Below are positions 11,683 through 22,165 of a stretch of DNA of 64,000 bases, piece after piece. Location of the stretch: NCBI GenBank assembly GCA_025403435.1, contig CM046339.1, forward strand, positions 3,612,212-3,676,211, in the 5' to 3' direction. Numbering within the stretch: position 1 is the stretch's first letter; each line of letters starts with the position of its first letter. Origin of the DNA: Artocarpus heterophyllus (lineage: Eukaryota > Streptophyta > Magnoliopsida > Rosales > Moraceae). Under the pieces are notes generated by a model, which saw only the letters and a list, made by a program, of their open reading frames with translations, was not told the DNA's origin and made no database searches. The position numbers and the translations under genes are program-made.

Positions 11683-13664
11683 GTTAGAAAAATAGTAAGC
11701 AGGGAATTTTAAAAATTTTATATCATAGTATTTTTCAAAAGACAAGTTTGACACGCTATATGTATAAATTAACCAGATCTTACTAACCTTTGAAGAGAAG
11801 TAACATTCTAGAAGAGCCTCAACCAATTGGTCTTCTTTGCTATTCTCAATCTACGACCGAAGTGAGTGTGGACTCATACGTATAGCTCTTCCACCAGGTG
11901 ACTCTTCTTCCAACCAATTGAGAGAACCCAAAGCTAGTGTTCGTGATTTGTGAACAAGAGCTCTAAGGGAGTTTTCAGATGCTCACCAATAGATTATCAC
12001 TCTTAATCTCTCAACTGATCTGAATAACTCTTGTGACTTACTCCCTATTTATAGAGTTTGGGTCTAGGGTCAATCCTTATCAGATTAAGTCTCAAAAATT
12101 TGAATCAAAATCAAGTTCAGATCAATATATGATAAAATCTGCATAAAAACACGTGATCTTATCCTTCGCTCATCGGCAGGCTGAACTTCATAATCGGTAG
12201 GCCGAACTTGCCCATCGGTAGGCCAAACTGGCGAATAAAAATCTCAGCAAATTTTTTATTTTTCACCCAAGATTCTATAGGATAATGTCTCAGTTTTAAT
12301 TCAAATAACCTAATAGAGAAGTTATCTAATTAAAACAACTTTATCTAGATAATGTCTAAGAAAATAAATGAATTCATAATAATTCTACAAGTTTATCTTG
12401 ATCTAATTTATTCAAAAATTAAATCAACCGATAAACAGACAAGAATTATCCGATCCCAATAATTCAATGAGTTTATCTTGAATTAATTTTATCACAAAAT
12501 TAATTCAACCAATAAACAGACATGAATTATTTGACTCATCCGAATTTCAACCAATCTAATAAATCTGACATAAGTCACCAATTATTGAAAAAGCACACCG
12601 TATCGTTACAAGATGTTGTGAGCTAGCAAAGGGGACCAAATGGACCATATAGTTTAAGCACCCGATAATTATGAAACTCAATATCATAGATATACATTTC
12701 ATAATTATCAACTCCAACGCTACTCTACTAAAAGCTTGGAGCTGCGCTCTCGAACTACATAGAATTACGAAGCCCGTATAGCTAAGTCTTCATGACATAT
12801 TATAATGTATCATATCCCCATAAGATTATCCATAACCGGCTTAAGGACAAGTTCTGTCTTACCTTTCTGATTATTTTTATCTTACGTTCCATTATCTCAC
12901 CATTGGAAAACTTACCATCCAAAGGCAGTATACCATTCGGTTACACCTATGTATCCAAATGGTTGAGCGCTCTAGTTTTTTAATTACAGGATAACGTATA
13001 TAGGAGGATATCACTACTCCTAAAGAGGAGCTATGAATTCAATATCTATGAATTACAAGTCTACGCTATCAAAAGTCATGCCTCCAACGTACCTGCATGC
13101 ATACCACTGTTAAGATGTGGGTTTCACCCTTTGATACATCAAAAGACACAAGTCAAGACAACGGGCCCATTATTCATCTCAGGATTAAAATACAATATAA
13201 ATGATTGTCTAAAGTGAATCGATTTACCGAGACAGAATTATTAATCTAAATCAACTCTCTTTATGTCTCGATCCAACACATCGTCACCTATGACAACATG
13301 CCAATGTTTCTATTCATGGAGTCCACCTCTGATGGTCAAGACAAAACATCTCTCAAAAAGGATATAGACAGCATAACAATCTTTACATGAATAAAGCGCC
13401 CAACTTTATTCCCTCGATTACAGATCTTATGATTTAGACCATTACCTTAAGAATCATATCTTTCGCATAATCTGTCTATCATATGCCCAATTCTTAAGGT
13501 TTAGACCGACAGTCTCAGACTTTTGTTTGCTTAACGTACATTCAACAAATATGAACATAAATAGGATAAAATTTAGTATATAAACAATAAATAAATTATC
13601 TATTGATAAAAATGTCTCTAAAAACTTATTACATTTTTACTCCTTAGGGCATACATGTCTAACA
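11683..13664 (-). repeat. Long copia 3' LTR (about 1982 bp)
   Basis: Minus strand begins TGTTAGACATGTATGCCC at 13664, right after the polypurine tract, and appears to end CTAACA at 11683, giving TGTTAG/CTAACA inverted ends. The start is well supported by the tract next to it; the far end rests only on the inverted terminal words, with AACGT at 11678-11682 as the untested target duplication. The LTR contains three copies of the GC-rich motif otherwise seen in the gypsy LTRs here (12172-12229). Confidence 0.65.
12172..12229 (+). repeat. Three copies of the GC-rich motif in a copia LTR
   Basis: ATCGGCAGGCTGAACTT, ATCGGTAGGCCGAACTT and ATCGGTAGGCCAAACT occur in tandem with about 22-bp spacing. 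The orientation as written is opposite to the host copia element. Confidence 0.8.
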
Positions 13665-13678
13665 ATCTCCCACTTGCA

Positions 13679-14065
13679 CTAAATGAATAAATATGACAAA
13701 TCTCGCACCCCCATAGCTTCCACATGCCTCTCGAAGACTCTCCCAGTAAGTGTCTTCGTAAATGGATCAGCTAAATTGTCCTCTGACGCGATCTTGCACA
13801 TTGTGATATGTCCGCCCTCAGCGAAGTCCTTTATCACATGATACTTCCGATCAATATACTTACTCTTCTTATGAAATCTTGGTTTCTTAGCATTAGCTAC
13901 CGCTGTATTGTTATCACAATACAGTGATACTACCTTATCCATACAAGGAACTACCTCAAGATCCCCAAAGAACTTGCGGAGCCACACTGCTTCTTTTGAA
14001 GCATCACTAGCTACCGCATACTCAGCCTCTATCGTTGAATCCGAAGTGTAATCTTGCTTGGCCAT
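13679..14065 (-). CDS. Copia RNase H C-terminal fragment
   Basis: 128 codons open to a stop just before the polypurine tract. It carries the copia RNase H end: DSTIEAEY, KEAVWLRKFF, LYCDNNTAVA, HKKSKYIDRKYHVIKDF and NLADPFTKTL. In an intact element this domain degrades RNA in the cDNA hybrid. The segment starts within RNase H, so the protein is 5'-truncated and the Met shown is not a natural start. Upstream a few more residues may be copia-derived before homology ends near 14080. Confidence 0.88.
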   Translation of the reverse strand: MAKQDYTSDSTIEAEYAVASDASKEAVWLRKFFGDLEVVPCMDKVVSLYCDNNTAVANAKKPRFHKKSKYIDRKYHVIKDFAEGGHITMCKIASEDNLADPFTKTLTGRVFERHVEAMGVRDLSYLFI

Positions 14066-14080
14066 TATGCCGTTGATGTA

Positions 14081-14640
14081 TAGCCTATATAAAGGCCATT
14101 ATTTATTGAAATAAAAAACATCCAGAATAGTTTTTCTGCTCTTTTGCTTTAAACTTCAGCTTTATTTTTTGTCTTTCTCCCAGTTCTTTTATTTTGTAAC
14201 AAATAACAAGTACTCTTTAATTTCGGAATAAGAATAACAAGTACTCTTTAGTTTCGGCAAGAATTTTTATAACTCAGAGAGTTGGTTTTTTGTGTCGCTC
14301 TTGCGTATTAAGAGTAACAAGTACTCATTCCTTGATAGCTCAAAAAAATTTTAGTTGATAGCGGAGTAACTCAAGTTTCAAAGAGCAAGATTGAGACGTA
14401 TCTGGAATCATGAATGGTCCAGGTGCATTAGTCATGGAAATTTTGAATTCTATTTTTAAACATAGAACTCAAAGTTTCCATGAGCCGTTCATTGGTCAGG
14501 TGCGAATTGATAAGTCCAATATTGAACTTTGTTCTTACTCCAATATAACCAACTGTCAGTAGTTTTAGAGTGTAAATTACTTCTCTGATATTTTTCTAGC
14601 AGAATAGAAGTGCTTCTTCTGTTTTTAGTCAGTCAATTTG
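14081..14640 (+). repeat. Unclassified LTR-like sequence with TATA box and short repeats
   Basis: Starts at the break point of the copia fragment. It shows a TATATAAAGGCC box at 14090-14101 and three spaced copies of AACAAGTACT(C) at 14205, 14238 and 14306, two of them inside about 33-bp repeats. The layout suggests the promoter and transcribed leader of a reverse-transcribing element. A short frame from 14410 (MNGPGALVMEIL) has no domain I recognise. Family unassigned. Confidence 0.35.
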
Positions 14641-16339
14641 TCTATTTACAATGAGAAGCACTCGTACTCGGCCTAATTAAAGACTTCTAAAGTCAATCGC
14701 ATTACATTCAGATTTGACATGCTAACTGACGAATAATGTTTTAGCGTGTGAAACTTAACTATTGTCCTGACACACGGCTTAAGAGACTAATCTTTAGTAA
14801 GGGTATTTTAGACCTTTTTCTCTCATAATTTTGGTTGAGATTAGAGAAATGACAGCGTTTGTATGGAGTGAGATTCTTCTTTATTCTTTATTATCATATA
14901 TATAGGGACCTCTTTTTTTTTTTTTTTGTTTTTAATAATCTGAACAGTAAAACCGCAAAAAACAAACATATAAGCACGCATAAGATTTAAGGGACGTACC
15001 ATTCAAAAAAAAAAAAAAAGGCATGTACTATCTAATGTTTGAAAAAAATTCAAAAATTAATAGGTACAATTAATTAAGAAATTTTTCATTATCTGTGCTG
15101 TTAATTTATAAGTTTAAAGTTTATAAGTTCAAGTTTCTGTAAAAACTACTAAAAAATTTTTAAAATGCAATTCAAGACTAGAATTTATTCCGCAATTTAA
15201 GTATGTTATGTTAAAACATGTTAATATCAAGATTATGTAGTTAAATAACAGCTATATTGATAAGGTCGTTACATACCAAACTTAAAGTTTTTCAACAATT
15301 GAAGTAAAGTTCACAATCAAGCAATTGTCACATACAACTTAGAAGGCAAACTCCAAACATGATTTTTATATTCCCCTTAAAAAATGATTCCTGTATATTT
15401 TTTCGCATAAATCAATTATCCATCTAATTAAATTTACATTAAATTATAATAATATACTATTCACATTTAATTTTAGGATGTAACTGAAGGTCTATTCTTA
15501 CAGAGTGCAAGAAAACCTGTCAATATTATTGCTGTCTTAATCAGCTCTTTCTGAACTTCCAATAATAATGCTAGCAAAATAAATGATCGAACTTACAGCT
15601 GCTTAGTTTTTCTGCATTATTGATGAGCTACCTGTGCATTCGGAGAATTTTCGTTAGTAATGTCAAGACTTTAAAAAGTCTCGGCTGTGTCAAGATTAAC
15701 ATTAGAATATTCAAAGTTCCATTATTTTTAGTGCAAATTGCAATTTAATCCCTTAAAAATATTTTCATGACACATTGCCCTTGTATATCTTTGTAACCTC
15801 ATGCAAAACGAGCAATCTGTTAGTTTCTGTTAAATATTTTGACAACATTTTCCAATGAAAGAGGCCACGCGAAATTTTTTTAATAAGCAATAATTGGAAT
15901 TTGCACATTGCCCACTCTCCCTTATAAAAATTTAAAATTCCAATTTTTTTGGAGTGAAGGAGTTTGGCTATTTGCACTTATTTCTACAGTAAAAACATTT
16001 TTGGTAACATGATTTCCATAATTCCCTCTTTTTGTTCCTAGTTGTCCAATGTAAATATATGGTCAAACTAAGTTATGTTTAGTTAGTTTTTTTTTATGCT
16101 AGAATTTTTTAGGTTTGTTAAGTTAATATTGTTGTTTTTTTTTTTTTCATAAACACTTCTTTGTCAATGAGTGTTTTTAACTGTAAAGTAAATATGGACC
16201 TGGGTGTGAATTCTTAATGAGTTTCTCAATGAGTTTTTTTTTTAATTTTTATTTTGTATTTTTTGTATCCCTCTTCTTACTTCTTACCAGCTCTAAGAAA
16301 CTAAAATAGGTGAGTTTTAGCATTTAGAGGGAAGGGCTT
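14641..16339 (+). other. AT-rich spacer with an LTR-like end at 15273
   Basis: No coding frame supported. The words at 15170-15273, ending AAGGTCGTTACA, match the end of the AT-rich tract at 27560-27653 (AAAGTCGTTACA), suggesting the same old LTR family on the minus strand. Poly-T and poly-A runs occur at 14911-14928 and 15006-15019. Confidence 0.45.
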
Positions 16340-16520
16340 TTTTTTTTTTTTTGGTGTAAGACCCCTAGTATCTAGAGCCACATTGAGCCCCGACTAATCC
16401 GAAGTTGAGCTGAGTCGGACCCATATGGGGGAAGCTCTCCTAATGCCTGTCTTTCCATTCACAAGGCTCGAACTGAGACCTTGCTTAAGGAAAAACGAGC
16501 TCCTTACCACTCGATCCCAC
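16340..16520 (-). mobile_element. tRNA-derived SINE
   Basis: Read on the minus strand, a pol III A-box-like GATCGAGTGG (16516-16507) is followed about 33 bp later by a B-box AGTTCGAGCC (16474-16465), then a non-tRNA body, then a run of A (the T-run at 16339-16354 on the plus strand). This is the plan of plant tRNA-type SINEs (Au-like); such elements are mobilised by LINE enzymes. The 5' limit is approximate and I did not find a clean target duplication. Confidence 0.72.
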
Positions 16521-16555
16521 AAATTGTTTGTAGGAAAAATTGTAAAAGACAAAAG

Positions 16556-16815
16556 GACTAATCAGCCTTTTTTTGTTAAAAAACTGATGAAGTTTAACAG
16601 AAGAGGGAAAGTTGGAGATAGATAATAGATCGGGAAGGCAAAACAGATATGTTTTGAAATTCAGAGGGCATGCTACTTGAAAAAAAATAGACTAATCAGC
16701 GTTTTCTGTTAAAAAAACTTACGGAGTTTAACAGAGAAGGAAAAGTTGGAGATGGAGAATAAATCGAGAGGGCAAAACAAACACATTTTGAAGTTTGGAG
16801 GCATGTTTTTTATAC
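16556..16815 (+). repeat. Tandem duplication, period about 134 bp
   Basis: GACTAATCAGC at 16556 and again at 16690 begin two diverged copies that share GTTAAAAAA, GAAGTTTAACAGA/GGAGTTTAACAGA, AAAGTTGGAGAT and GGCAAAACA in order. Not coding. Confidence 0.75.
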
Positions 16816-17049
16816 ATAGTTCAGAAAGGATCAGTAAAATTTATCCGTTACATTTTTCTCTGTCTCTGCCTTTTCTTCCTCATTCACCCTTTTGTCTAAT
16901 CCACTTGAATGATCACCATTATCTTTTGATTCCTTGACAAGAAAAATCTGACTAATTGATCAATTACGTTAAGAGAATGTGGTCGATGACTTTTAAGTCA
17001 ACGAATGTGGGATTTAAAAAAATAATAATCACAATAAATAAGAGAAAAT

Positions 17050-17215
17050 TACATGTTATGCCACACATTTAAACAGTTTTTATTCATCCCACACTTGGAA
17101 AGATTATGCCACAGTATTACTTATATTATTTGTCTAAATTATGCTACACTAAAATATTTGTGGCATTTATAAAAAATAAGCCTTAAAAAATCATGTTTAT
17201 GAAAATTCTCCAATA
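17050..17215 (+). repeat. Dispersed repeat, second copy at 36860-37085
   Basis: Both copies share GTTATGCCACAC, ATTATGCTACA, GACATTTATAAAAAATAAG-like words in order and orientation. Likely a small MITE-like repeat; ends not defined. Confidence 0.5.
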
Positions 17216-17710
17216 ATAAACATCGTTTCTTTGGGGGGAATTGATTTCTTGGAGAAATTGGGTAGCCCACTAGTCTAAGTGAGAGCAGAGCAGACTTAGA
17301 AAGTGGAGTTTCTAGGAAGAAAATATTGTACGCGTTTTATAGTGGGAATAAAAATATTTGTACGATTATCTAGAATGAATATACAGTGCCAATAGTTACA
17401 AGAGTTGTAATTAGTGATATGTGATTGTTCTCTATGCTGTGAAATTGTTAAATATGAAAACAGTTGAAAACGCATTAAGATATGAATGTTAGACTTTGTT
17501 TGATCTTAACTTAAATAATGACAAATGTATCAACATAACAGGCCTCCATTATTCCTTGAAACTTCTTTTTAACCTCTGTCTTGAACTCGGCATTCCACCG
17601 TTAGCTGCCTCCTTAAATCCCTACCAACAAATGGCACGCCAAAACCCTCTCTTCGCCTCATCCCTCCATGTGATAGTTCTTTATTCTATCATGAGCTTAT
17701 TATGTCCGGT

Positions 17711-18415
17711 TGGGGAATTAGGCATCTCCTAATTCCAAAGACCACAAAAACGAATAATTGCAGAAAAGAAATTGGAGAAAAGAAGAAAAGAGAGACACCA
17801 AATTTTTATACAGGTTCGTCCAAATTTAAGACTATATCCTGTTTCTGTCCGCTGTAGATTCCACTATAATGAAAGAGATTACAGATTACAAGAGAAATTT
17901 ATCACACATTCTCAAATAGTGTTTCTCAAATCTTTCTTCTACCTAGCACCCTGTGAGAATTTTTTTCTCTATCAACAATGGAGTTCTCACAAAAATATGC
18001 CTCACACAAAATAATGCCACTCTCTCTAGTCACACACACAAGTCACACACCCTCAACCCTAGCCAATTTATGTCTATTTATACACCAAAGAAGAGAAAAA
18101 TAGCAACTAATGAGAAAACCCTAGTAGTTTCCGTTTTTGGCTTCAACAACCTGTAAAAAATCACGCATCACTGCACCTCGGCGCTCAAACCGAGTGCTGC
18201 GGCGCTCTCCTATGGCGCCGTGCTACTATTCTACCAACGCCGTAGCACTCAACGCCCAGCACCTAGGCGCTTTTCAACCAGGGCCGCGGCGCTGCCTTGT
18301 TGCCTCACGTGTGCTACAGCGCCCAATTCTGGTGTCGCGGCGTCCAAGCTCTGCCTCCTCTTCTTTTTTTTCTTTTGCTAGGTTGGTGACTTGATTTGGC
18401 TCCACACCTGTAACA
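17711..18415 (-). repeat. 3' LTR of the copia element
   Basis: Starts TGTTACAGGTGTGG at 18415 (minus) directly after the AAGTGGGAGAT polypurine tract, and ends CCTAATTCCCCA at 17711. Aligns along its length with 21151-21798. It is about 57 bp longer than its partner and has many substitutions, so the insertion is old. Confidence 0.88.
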
Positions 18416-19078
18416 ATCTCCCACTTGGAGACTAATTAATCACCATGTCTCCAACTGTAACGGCAACAACTTCTCATGCCTCATGGAGAAGTCCAACTGA
18501 AGTTGCACACAACTTAAGTCTCTCGATCGGAACCATCATGTGAGCATATCTGCTGGATTTTTTTACCACCAGCCTTGTCTTATACCGTTTGCTGCCATCA
18601 CTTTCATTTTTAATCTGGTATACACACTTGTTGTGCAAGGCCTTTTTGCCCTGTGGTAACTCTGCCAGTTACCATGTCTGATTGGACTTTAAGGAATCCA
18701 TCTCATCCCTCGTGGCTAACTTTCACTTGACTGAATCTTCAGCCTCCACGGCTTCATTATAGCTCTCTGGCTCACCTCTGTCGATCAACAAAATATAATG
18801 CAAAGAAGGGGAGTATCTCTACGGTGATCTGATAGTCCTGCTAGACCTCCTGACTGGTGTGGTAGTAGTGCTCTAGTTTCCTTTTGGAGCAATGTTTTCT
18901 TGGTCTTTAACTTTTGAATTTTCCACTTCCACTTTAGGAAGATCTTCAATGGAATCACCTTAGGCTTCTTGTCTTCAGAACCTGAACCCCTGGCGTCAGT
19001 GTTGTCTCTGTCCTTGTACAGAACACCTTCATTAAAGATCACGTCCTTGCTCCTAATAATCTTCCGATTTTGGTTATC
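18416..19078 (-). pseudogene. Copia pol remnant after integrase (deleted RT)
   Basis: Contains the acidic linker after integrase (open frame 19042-18785, starting VIFNEGVLYKD, out of frame with integrase), then an RT N-terminal piece (LAELPQGKKALHNK near 18660-18620) and 3' terminal polyprotein-like sequence. The YVDD box and all RNase H motifs are absent. This documents an internal deletion rather than simple decay. Confidence 0.7.
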
Positions 19079-20257
19079 CTAGAAACGATAACCAAACTCA
19101 AGTCTACCATAGCCAACCAGAAAGCACTTTTTAGACTTTGCATCAAGTTTACTTCCAGCAGTAGGATCAATGTGAACATAGGAAACACAACCAAATACTT
19201 TCAAGCAAGAGAGGTCAACCTCTTTGCCACTCCATACTTCTTCCGGTACCTTGAACTTCAATGGTGCGGATGGACTTCTATTGACTAGATGAGCTGTTGT
19301 ATTAATTGCCTTAGCCCAAAATGACTTTGGCAGCCCTGCATGCAACCTCATGCTTCTGGCATGCTCGTTTAGAGTTCTGTTCATCCTCTCAGCTACCTCA
19401 TTCTGTTGTGGTTTCCCTGAAATGGTTTTCTTCATCTTTATTCTATTCTCAGCACAGTACCACCTGAAATCTTCATCTAAATACTCTCCCGCATTGTCAA
19501 ACTGTAAGCACTTCACCTTCAAATCTGTCTCGTTCTCCACCATGGCTCTCCATCTCTTAAAAGCACCAAAGACATCAGATTTCAGAAAGTAAACCCATAC
19601 CTTCTTGCTTGAGTCATCAATGAATGTCACATAATAATTTGCGCCACCAAGGGAAGTCACCGTCGCAGGCCCCCACACATCAGTATGAACTAACCCCAAT
19701 TTCTTGGACTTAGGCTCTCTACCTGTTGTTGAGAAACTAACTCTCTTCTGTTTACCAAAGATGTAGGCTTCACACAAATTGTGATCAACAGTTTTCAATC
19801 CTAGCAATTTTTCTTTACAATGAAGCACCTTCATTCCCTTCTCACTCATGTGACCGAGCCTATAGTGCCATAACTTGGAATTGGCAACAGAATAAACAAC
19901 TGCTATGGTATCTCTACAACAAGACTTCATGTAGAGAGTTCCAGCCTTGCGTCCCCAAGCAACAACCATTGCTCCCTTAGTGACTTTCCAACCTCCATAA
20001 CTGAAGGTCACTTTATGTCCTTCATCATCTAGTTGCCCTACTGAAATCAAATTGTGCACTAGTTTAGGAACATGTCTCACCTTATGAATCTTCCACCTAG
20101 ACCCATTAGGCATTTTCAAACTGACATCTCCAATGCCAACAATGTCCAAAGGTTCTCCGTCAGCAAGATAAACCTTACTATGATTTTGGCAATGTAATTC
20201 TCCAGGACATGATGGTGTGCAATGGTGTGGAATGATGCTCCTGAATCTATCACCCAT
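19079..20257 (-). CDS. Copia protease C-terminal part and integrase
   Basis: 392 codons open. The first part is protease tail (KVYLADGEPLDIVG, HVPKLVHNLISVGQL); the catalytic DSGAS is present just upstream near 20245 but in another frame, so there is a shift near 20230. Next comes the integrase zinc site: H-X3-H (LWHYRLGHMS) and C-X2-Y (CEAYIFGKQ), where the second cysteine has become tyrosine. The core keeps its D-D-E residues: LVHTDVWGPA, LQFDNAGEY, and PQQNEVAERMNRTLNEHARS. The frame ends at 19079 inside the C-terminal domain (CFLVGYG is visible). A damaged zinc site and lost RT make it non-functional as an element. Confidence 0.9.
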   Translation of the reverse strand: MGDRFRSIIPHHCTPSCPGELHCQNHSKVYLADGEPLDIVGIGDVSLKMPNGSRWKIHKVRHVPKLVHNLISVGQLDDEGHKVTFSYGGWKVTKGAMVVAWGRKAGTLYMKSCCRDTIAVVYSVANSKLWHYRLGHMSEKGMKVLHCKEKLLGLKTVDHNLCEAYIFGKQKRVSFSTTGREPKSKKLGLVHTDVWGPATVTSLGGANYYVTFIDDSSKKVWVYFLKSDVFGAFKRWRAMVENETDLKVKCLQFDNAGEYLDEDFRWYCAENRIKMKKTISGKPQQNEVAERMNRTLNEHARSMRLHAGLPKSFWAKAINTTAHLVNRSPSAPLKFKVPEEVWSGKEVDLSCLKVFGCVSYVHIDPTAGSKLDAKSKKCFLVGYGRLEFGYRF

Positions 20258-20286
20258 GAATCAAAAGAATTGTCAACAAACAAGAT

Positions 20287-21050
20287 TCAGGCATCCCATG
20301 CCTCTTCTATGGCGGCGTTAGCAGCGTCATTATTCTTGTCTTCATTTTTCCTTAGAGCCCGACAATTCTTTTTCAAGTGGCCGGTTCTCCCACAGTTCCA
20401 GCACTTCATAGTCCTACTATTTCTCGACTTGATTCTCTCATTCCTTAACTTGCCTCTCTTGCCATTATCCTTGTTGGAATGCCTGTCAAGTTTCCTGCCC
20501 CTATTATCAACATTAAGGGCCAAGTTTGAATTGAGGCTTCACCTGAATCCTTCCTGTGAACTTCTTCCGCTAGAATAGAGTTTCTGACATCAACAAACTT
20601 CAATTTTGCATTCCCAATCGAATTTGTAATGGCCACCCTCATGGGTTCCCAACTATTCGGTAATGAGGCTAAGAGGATTAGGGCATTTATTTCATCATCA
20701 AATTTAATCTCTACCGAGACCAATTGGTTCAGGGCAGTGTTGAAACTGTTCAAATGCTCTACCACTGAGGCACCTTTAGGCATTTTTAAATTAAAGAGCT
20801 TTTTCATGAGATGTACCTTGTTATTGGCTAAGGGCTTCTTATACATCTCTGATAGAGCCTTCATCATCCCTAATGTAGTATTCTCCTTTGCAACGTTATG
20901 GGCCACGCTCTTTGATAGCGTCAAATGGATCACACTCAACATCTATCTATCAAGAAGATTCCACTCCTCATCCTTCATGCCTTCGGGCTTATTACCCAAG
21001 GGCAAGTGTAGTTTCCTGCTGTAGAGGTAGTATTCCACTTACATCCTCCA
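20287..21050 (-). pseudogene. Copia gag
   Basis: The open frame 20942-20445 shows copia gag features (LTLSKSVAHNVAKE, NNKVHLMKKLFNLKMP, EHLNSFN, LLASLPNSWE). A stop (DR then TAG) at 20943-20945 cuts off the N-terminal part, which is readable to about 21050. A frame change near 20450-20520 leads to the open frame 20523-20287 with an intact zinc knuckle CWNCGRTGHLKKNC. Gag would package the element RNA; as it stands the reading frame is broken at least twice. Confidence 0.88.
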
Positions 21051-21133
21051 ATAGAAAAAATCCGAACCATCAAATTTGGTGATACCGGCTGCCGAACCTT
21101 CTTCTCCCGTCATCGTTCTTGATCCAAACCTCT

Positions 21134-21145
21134 GCTCTAATACCA
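21134..21145 (-). other. Primer-binding site of the copia element
   Basis: Minus-strand TGGTATTAGAGC, one change from the canonical iMet PBS TGGTATCAGAGC, five bases inside the LTR end at 21151. Confidence 0.8.
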
Positions 21146-21150
21146 GTTAT

Positions 21151-21798
21151 TGAGGAATTAGGCGTCTCCTAATTCCAAGGACCGCAAGAACAAATAATTG
21201 CAGAAAAGAAATTGCAAAAAAGAAGAAAAGAGAGACACCAAATTTTTATACAAGTTCATCCAAATTCGAGACTACGTCCTGTTTCTACCCGCTGTAGATT
21301 CCACTATGATGAAGGAGATTACGATTACAAGAGAAATTTATCACACACTCTCAAATAGTGTTTCCCAAATCTCTTTTCTACCTAGCACCCTGTGGGAATT
21401 TTTTTCTCTCTCAACAATGGAGCTTTGACAAAAATATGCCTCACACAAAATAATGCCACTCTTTCTAGTCACACACACAAGTCACACACCCTCAACCCTA
21501 GCCATCTTATGTCTATTTATATGCCAAAGGAGAGAAAAATAGCAACTAATGAGAAAACCCTAGTAGTCTCTCGTTTTTGGCTTCAACAGCCCATAAAATA
21601 TCACGCATCACAGCGCCTCGATGTCGCGGCGCTCAACGCCTAGCGCCTAAGCCCTTTTCAACTAGCACTGCGGCATTGCCTTGCTACCTCACTGGCACTG
21701 CAGCACCCAATTCTGGCGCTGCGGCTCCTAAGCTTTGCCTTCTCTCCTTTTTTTCTTTTGCTAGGTTAGTGACTTGATTTGGCTCCACACTTGCAACA
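21151..21798 (-). repeat. 5' LTR of the copia element
   Basis: Minus strand starts TGTTGCAAGTGTGG at 21798 and ends CCTAATTCCTCA at 21151. It shares promoter-region words with the other LTR (for example GACACCAAATTTTTATACA in plus orientation at 21234). Confidence 0.88.
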
Positions 21799-22165
21799 GT
21801 CCTACCAGTGCTGCTGCCAGTGTCTATGCAATATTTAGCAATGAAACAAACAAGTTTGCTCTACTCAAATTCAAAGAATCAATTCCTATAGATCCAGATA
21901 GAGTCCTAAGCTCATGGAATGACTCTGTTCCCTTTTGTGACTAGCCAGGAATTGCATGCAACATTCGGCATCAAAGGATTACAGCCTTGAAGTTGGAGGG
22001 CCATAACTTGGGAGGAACCATATCGCTTTACATTGGAAACCTCTCCTTTGTGAGGCACATTAATCTAAAAAATAATAGCTTTTCCGGCAAAATGCCATAG
22101 CAAGTTGAACATTTGTTCTGACTATAACATTTCAATCTGATCGCAACACGTTGGAAGGTAAGTAG

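Larger units (their letters stand above)
11683..14080 (-). mobile_element. Ty1/copia element, 3' end only
   Basis: Minus strand: RNase H end (14065-13679), a purine-rich GTGGGAGATT tract, then an LTR from 13664 down to 11683. The element stops abruptly near 14080, where a different LTR-like sequence begins, so gag, IN and RT are missing. No 5' LTR or PBS is seen. Confidence 0.8.
17711..21798 (-). mobile_element. Ty1/copia element with two LTRs, RT core deleted
   Basis: Minus-strand order: 5' LTR (21798-21151), PBS, gag, protease, integrase, a short RT start, polypurine tract, 3' LTR (18415-17711). It lies inside the LRR-kinase pseudogene. RT catalytic core and RNase H are missing between about 18420 and 18780, where the start of RT (ELPQGKKALHNK, IKNESDGSKRYK) runs almost directly into 3' terminal sequence. 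Without its own RT it is non-autonomous. The flanks share GTCC (17704-17707 and 21799-21802), but three extra bases lie between the left copy and the LTR end. Confidence 0.9.
17270..22165 (+). pseudogene. LRR receptor kinase 5' fragment, split by a copia insertion
   Basis: 17270-17710 matches the upstream region and start of the kinase gene at 27897-28812 (for example ACTTAGAAAGTGGAGT, GATATGAATGTTAGA, then CAACAAATGGCAC with ATG at 17631 and a hydrophobic signal-peptide start). After the copia element the match resumes at 21799-22160 with NET(N/D)(K/R)FALLKFKESI, LSSWNDSVPFCD, GIACN, and the first LRRs. Breaks: TAG for the LRRNT tryptophan near 21942, TAG near 22098, further stops near 22118, and a frameshift near 22140. 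Homology ends near 22160 and no kinase part is present. This is a dead paralogue of the intact gene, duplicated with its promoter region. Confidence 0.88.
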
